This document shows, one piece after another, positions 62,137 through 64,000 of a DNA stretch of 64,000 nt (position 1 is its first letter; every line of letters starts with the position of its first letter). The translations under genes were made by a program, and so were the position numbers. Below the pieces are notes generated by a model that searched no databases, was not told the origin of the DNA, and saw nothing but the letters and a program-made list of their open reading frames with translations. The stretch comes from Peteryoungia wuzhouensis (lineage in GTDB: Bacteria; Pseudomonadota; Alphaproteobacteria; Rhizobiales; Rhizobiaceae), in NCBI RefSeq assembly GCF_003205195.1, contig NZ_QJRY01000001.1:930001-994000 (forward strand), in the 5' to 3' direction.

Positions 62137-63624
62137 ATGAGCAGAATTCAAAAAGCGGCCTGTATCGGCGGCGGTGTGATCGGCGGGGCCTGGGCAGCGC
62201 GTTTCGTGCTGGCCGGCATCGACACGACGATCTTAGATCCGCATCCGGAAGCCGAGCGTATCATCGGCGAAGTGCTGGCCAATGCCGAGCGCGCCTATGA
62301 AATGCTGACCATGGCGCCGCTGCCGCCCAAGGGGAAGCTCAGCTATGCCGCCTCGCTTGCGGAGGCGGTCGCGGGCGCCGACTGGATCCAGGAAAGCGTG
62401 CCGGAACGCGTCGATCTCAAGCGCGGCGTGATCACCCAGATCGATGCGGCAGCCGACCCCAAGGCGCTGATCGGCTCCTCGACCTCCGGCATCCTGCCGA
62501 CCGATCTGCAGCGCGACATGAAACATCCCGAGCGGATGTTCGTCGCGCATCCATACAATCCCGTCTATCTCCTGCCGCTTGCCGAACTCGTCGGCGGAGA
62601 AAAGACCAGCCGCGCGGTGCTGGAAGACGCCAAGGCGAAACTCGCGCCGATCGGCATGAAGGGCGTGATCCTCAACAAGGAGATCGAGGGCTTTGTCGGC
62701 GACCGGCTGCTGGAAGCGCTGTGGCGCGAGGCGCTCTGGCTGATCAAGGACGACATCTGCGACACCGAGACGCTCGATGACGTGATCCGCTATTCCTTCG
62801 GCATGCGCTGGGCGCAGATGGGTCTGTTCGAAACCTATCGCATCGCAGGCGGCGAAGCGGGCATGCGGCATTTCCTCGCTCAGTTCGGCCCCTGCCTTTC
62901 CTGGCCCTGGACCAAGCTCACCGATGTGGTCGATCTCAACGACGAACTCGTCGACAAGATCGCCGGGCAGTCAGACGCGCAATCCGGCGCGCGTGGCATC
63001 CGCGATCTCGAACGCATTCGCGATCAGAACCTCGTCGGCATCATGCAGGCCCTGAAGGCCGGCGATGCCGGGCAAGGTTGGGGTTCCGGCAAGCTGCTGG
63101 CCGATTTCGAGGCGCATCTCTGGTCATCCGCACCGGCACCGGCTGCGGCGGATGTTACGAAGCCGATCAAGCTTGCGGACTTCCGCGTGCACCCCTCCTG
63201 GGTCGACTACAACGGCCACATGACCGAATACCGCTACAGCCAGTGTTTTGCCGACAGCTCCGATGCACTGCTGCGGCTGATCGGCGTCGACATGGATTAC
63301 GTCTCAGCCGGCCACAGTTATTACACGGTCGAGAACCATCTGCGCCTGCTCGACGAGTGCAAGCTCGGCGACGCGCTCTCTGTCGACGTGCAATTGCTGC
63401 CCTCGGATGGCAAGAAGCTGCACAGCTTCTTCTGGCTTCGCCGCGCATCGGACAATGCGGTGGTCGCGACCTGCGAGCACCTGATGCTGCACGTCTCCTC
63501 GGCGGAAGGCAAAACCGTGCCTCCGCTGCCCGCGATCCTGTCAGAACTGGAACCGTTGCTCGCCGCGCATGCCCGCCTGCCTTTGCCCGAAGGCGCCGGC
63601 CGTCATGTGGGGCAGAAGAGGTAG
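62137..63624 (+). CDS. L-carnitine 3-dehydrogenase fused to a betainyl-CoA thioesterase
   Basis: A 495-residue fusion. Residues 1-320: NAD-binding CIGGGVIGGAWAARFVLAGI and 3-hydroxyacyl-CoA dehydrogenase-like core (ESVPERVDLKRGVITQIDAAADPKALIGSSTSGILPTDLQ, FVAHPYNPVYLLPLAELVGG). Residues about 345-480: hotdog thioesterase (HPSWVDYNGHMTEYRYSQCFADSSDALLRLIG, with the GHM-type active site). It oxidises carnitine to dehydrocarnitine, and the thioesterase half releases betaine from betainyl-CoA. The fused form is known in some alphaproteobacteria. Confidence 0.92.
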   Translation: MSRIQKAACIGGGVIGGAWAARFVLAGIDTTILDPHPEAERIIGEVLANAERAYEMLTMAPLPPKGKLSYAASLAEAVAGADWIQESVPERVDLKRGVITQIDAAADPKALIGSSTSGILPTDLQRDMKHPERMFVAHPYNPVYLLPLAELVGGEKTSRAVLEDAKAKLAPIGMKGVILNKEIEGFVGDRLLEALWREALWLIKDDICDTETLDDVIRYSFGMRWAQMGLFETYRIAGGEAGMRHFLAQFGPCLSWPWTKLTDVVDLNDELVDKIAGQSDAQSGARGIRDLERIRDQNLVGIMQALKAGDAGQGWGSGKLLADFEAHLWSSAPAPAAADVTKPIKLADFRVHPSWVDYNGHMTEYRYSQCFADSSDALLRLIGVDMDYVSAGHSYYTVENHLRLLDECKLGDALSVDVQLLPSDGKKLHSFFWLRRASDNAVVATCEHLMLHVSSAEGKTVPPLPAILSELEPLLAAHARLPLPEGAGRHVGQKR

Positions 63625-63656
63625 CCGCATGTTGTTGAAGGCCGGAGGATAGCCGC

Positions 63657-64000
63657 ATGGATTTCGCCCTAAGCGCAGAGCAGCAGATGATCGTCGAGAC
63701 GGTCCGCGGCTTCGTGGAGAGCGAACTCTATCCGCTGGAGGACCAGGTCGAGAAACAAGGCTTCGTGCCGCCGGAAATGGGCTGGGAGATCGCGGTCAAG
63801 GTGAAGCAACTCGGTTTCTTCGCCTGCAACATGCCCGAAGAGGTCGGTGGTGGTGGCCTCGATCACCAGACCTTCACGCTGGTCGAACGCGAACTCGGCC
63901 GGGCCTCCATGGCGCTCACCGTGTTCTTCGGTCGCCCCTCCGGAATCCTCATGGGATGCAATGACGACCAGCGCGAACGCTACCTGCTGCCGGCCACGCG
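63657..64000 (+). CDS. Acyl-CoA dehydrogenase (N-terminal fragment at window edge)
   Basis: The first 114 residues of an acyl-CoA dehydrogenase: MDFALSAEQQMIVETVRGFVESELYPLEDQVEKQG, GFFACNMPEEVGGGGLDHQTFTLVERELGRASMALTVFF. RBS GGAGG precedes the ATG at 63657. It follows the carnitine dehydrogenase fusion by 32 bases and is probably part of the same catabolic operon. The catalytic base and C-terminal domain lie beyond the right edge. Confidence 0.87.
   Translation, partial: MDFALSAEQQMIVETVRGFVESELYPLEDQVEKQGFVPPEMGWEIAVKVKQLGFFACNMPEEVGGGGLDHQTFTLVERELGRASMALTVFFGRPSGILMGCNDDQRERYLLPAT

Overview
The window is chromosomal DNA of an alphaproteobacterium, most likely a member of the Rhizobiaceae (Agrobacterium/Rhizobium relatives). 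This is inferred from high GC content, a GcrA cell-cycle regulator, a SAM-II riboswitch in front of metZ, an MYG1-type protein next to ApaG, a pst-pho cluster with PhoR/PhoB, and DUF952, DUF6460 and DUF1176 proteins. No species can be named from sequence alone.

Layout. 1-16.3 kb is core/housekeeping DNA: an Lhr-type helicase running off the left edge, YitT and MATE membrane proteins, pyrD, a LuxR-type response regulator, a LexA-like S24 repressor, TerB, a solute-binding protein, a cellulose-synthase-like glycosyltransferase, and a fused glyoxalase-hydrolase divergent from an FMN reductase. At 16.3-17.0 kb a HEPN-like gene sits between tRNA-Gly(TCC) and a decayed copy of that tRNA's 3' half. 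17-29.3 kb carries dcd, metZ under a SAM-II riboswitch, apaG, MYG1, SulP, a GGDEF-EAL protein, hslO, argF-argD and gcrA. 29.3-44 kb has two DJ-1/GlxA-type genes, then pstSCAB-phoU-phoB with phoR upstream (all leftward), ppk2, a nitronate monooxygenase-like gene and a DUF1176 gene, ending at tRNA-Thr(CGT).

44.1-57.66 kb is an integrative element in tRNA-Thr, bounded by a 17-bp direct repeat of the tRNA 3' end. It carries a tyrosine integrase, a 1321-residue protein resembling a podovirus internal virion protein with an M15 peptidase-like N-terminus, an HTH protein, an HNH/NUMOD endonuclease, an array of about 35 degenerate 27-bp repeats, a protein like the N-terminal half of an integrase, a winged-helix protein, a serine resolvase and a block of unrecognised cargo genes (two with predicted membrane segments, one HEPN-like). 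No capsid, portal, terminase or replication gene is visible, so it looks like a phage satellite or a reduced prophage.

Just outside the right attachment site, 57.9-60.0 kb holds a complete retron: a predicted msr-msd RNA with a perfect 20-bp msd stem and a1/a2 ends, a nucleoside-deoxyribosyltransferase-like effector starting with TTG, and a reverse transcriptase overlapping it by one base. This matches the St85/type II retron layout. 60.06-64 kb is a carnitine catabolism cluster: a GlxA/CdhR-type regulator divergent from a BKACE enzyme, a carnitine dehydrogenase-thioesterase fusion and an acyl-CoA dehydrogenase cut by the right edge.

The strongest items for follow-up are the retron, the 27-bp repeat array with its higher-order 218-bp duplication, the four alternating complementary hexamers of the metZ riboswitch, and a cluster of eight GANTC sites before gcrA.
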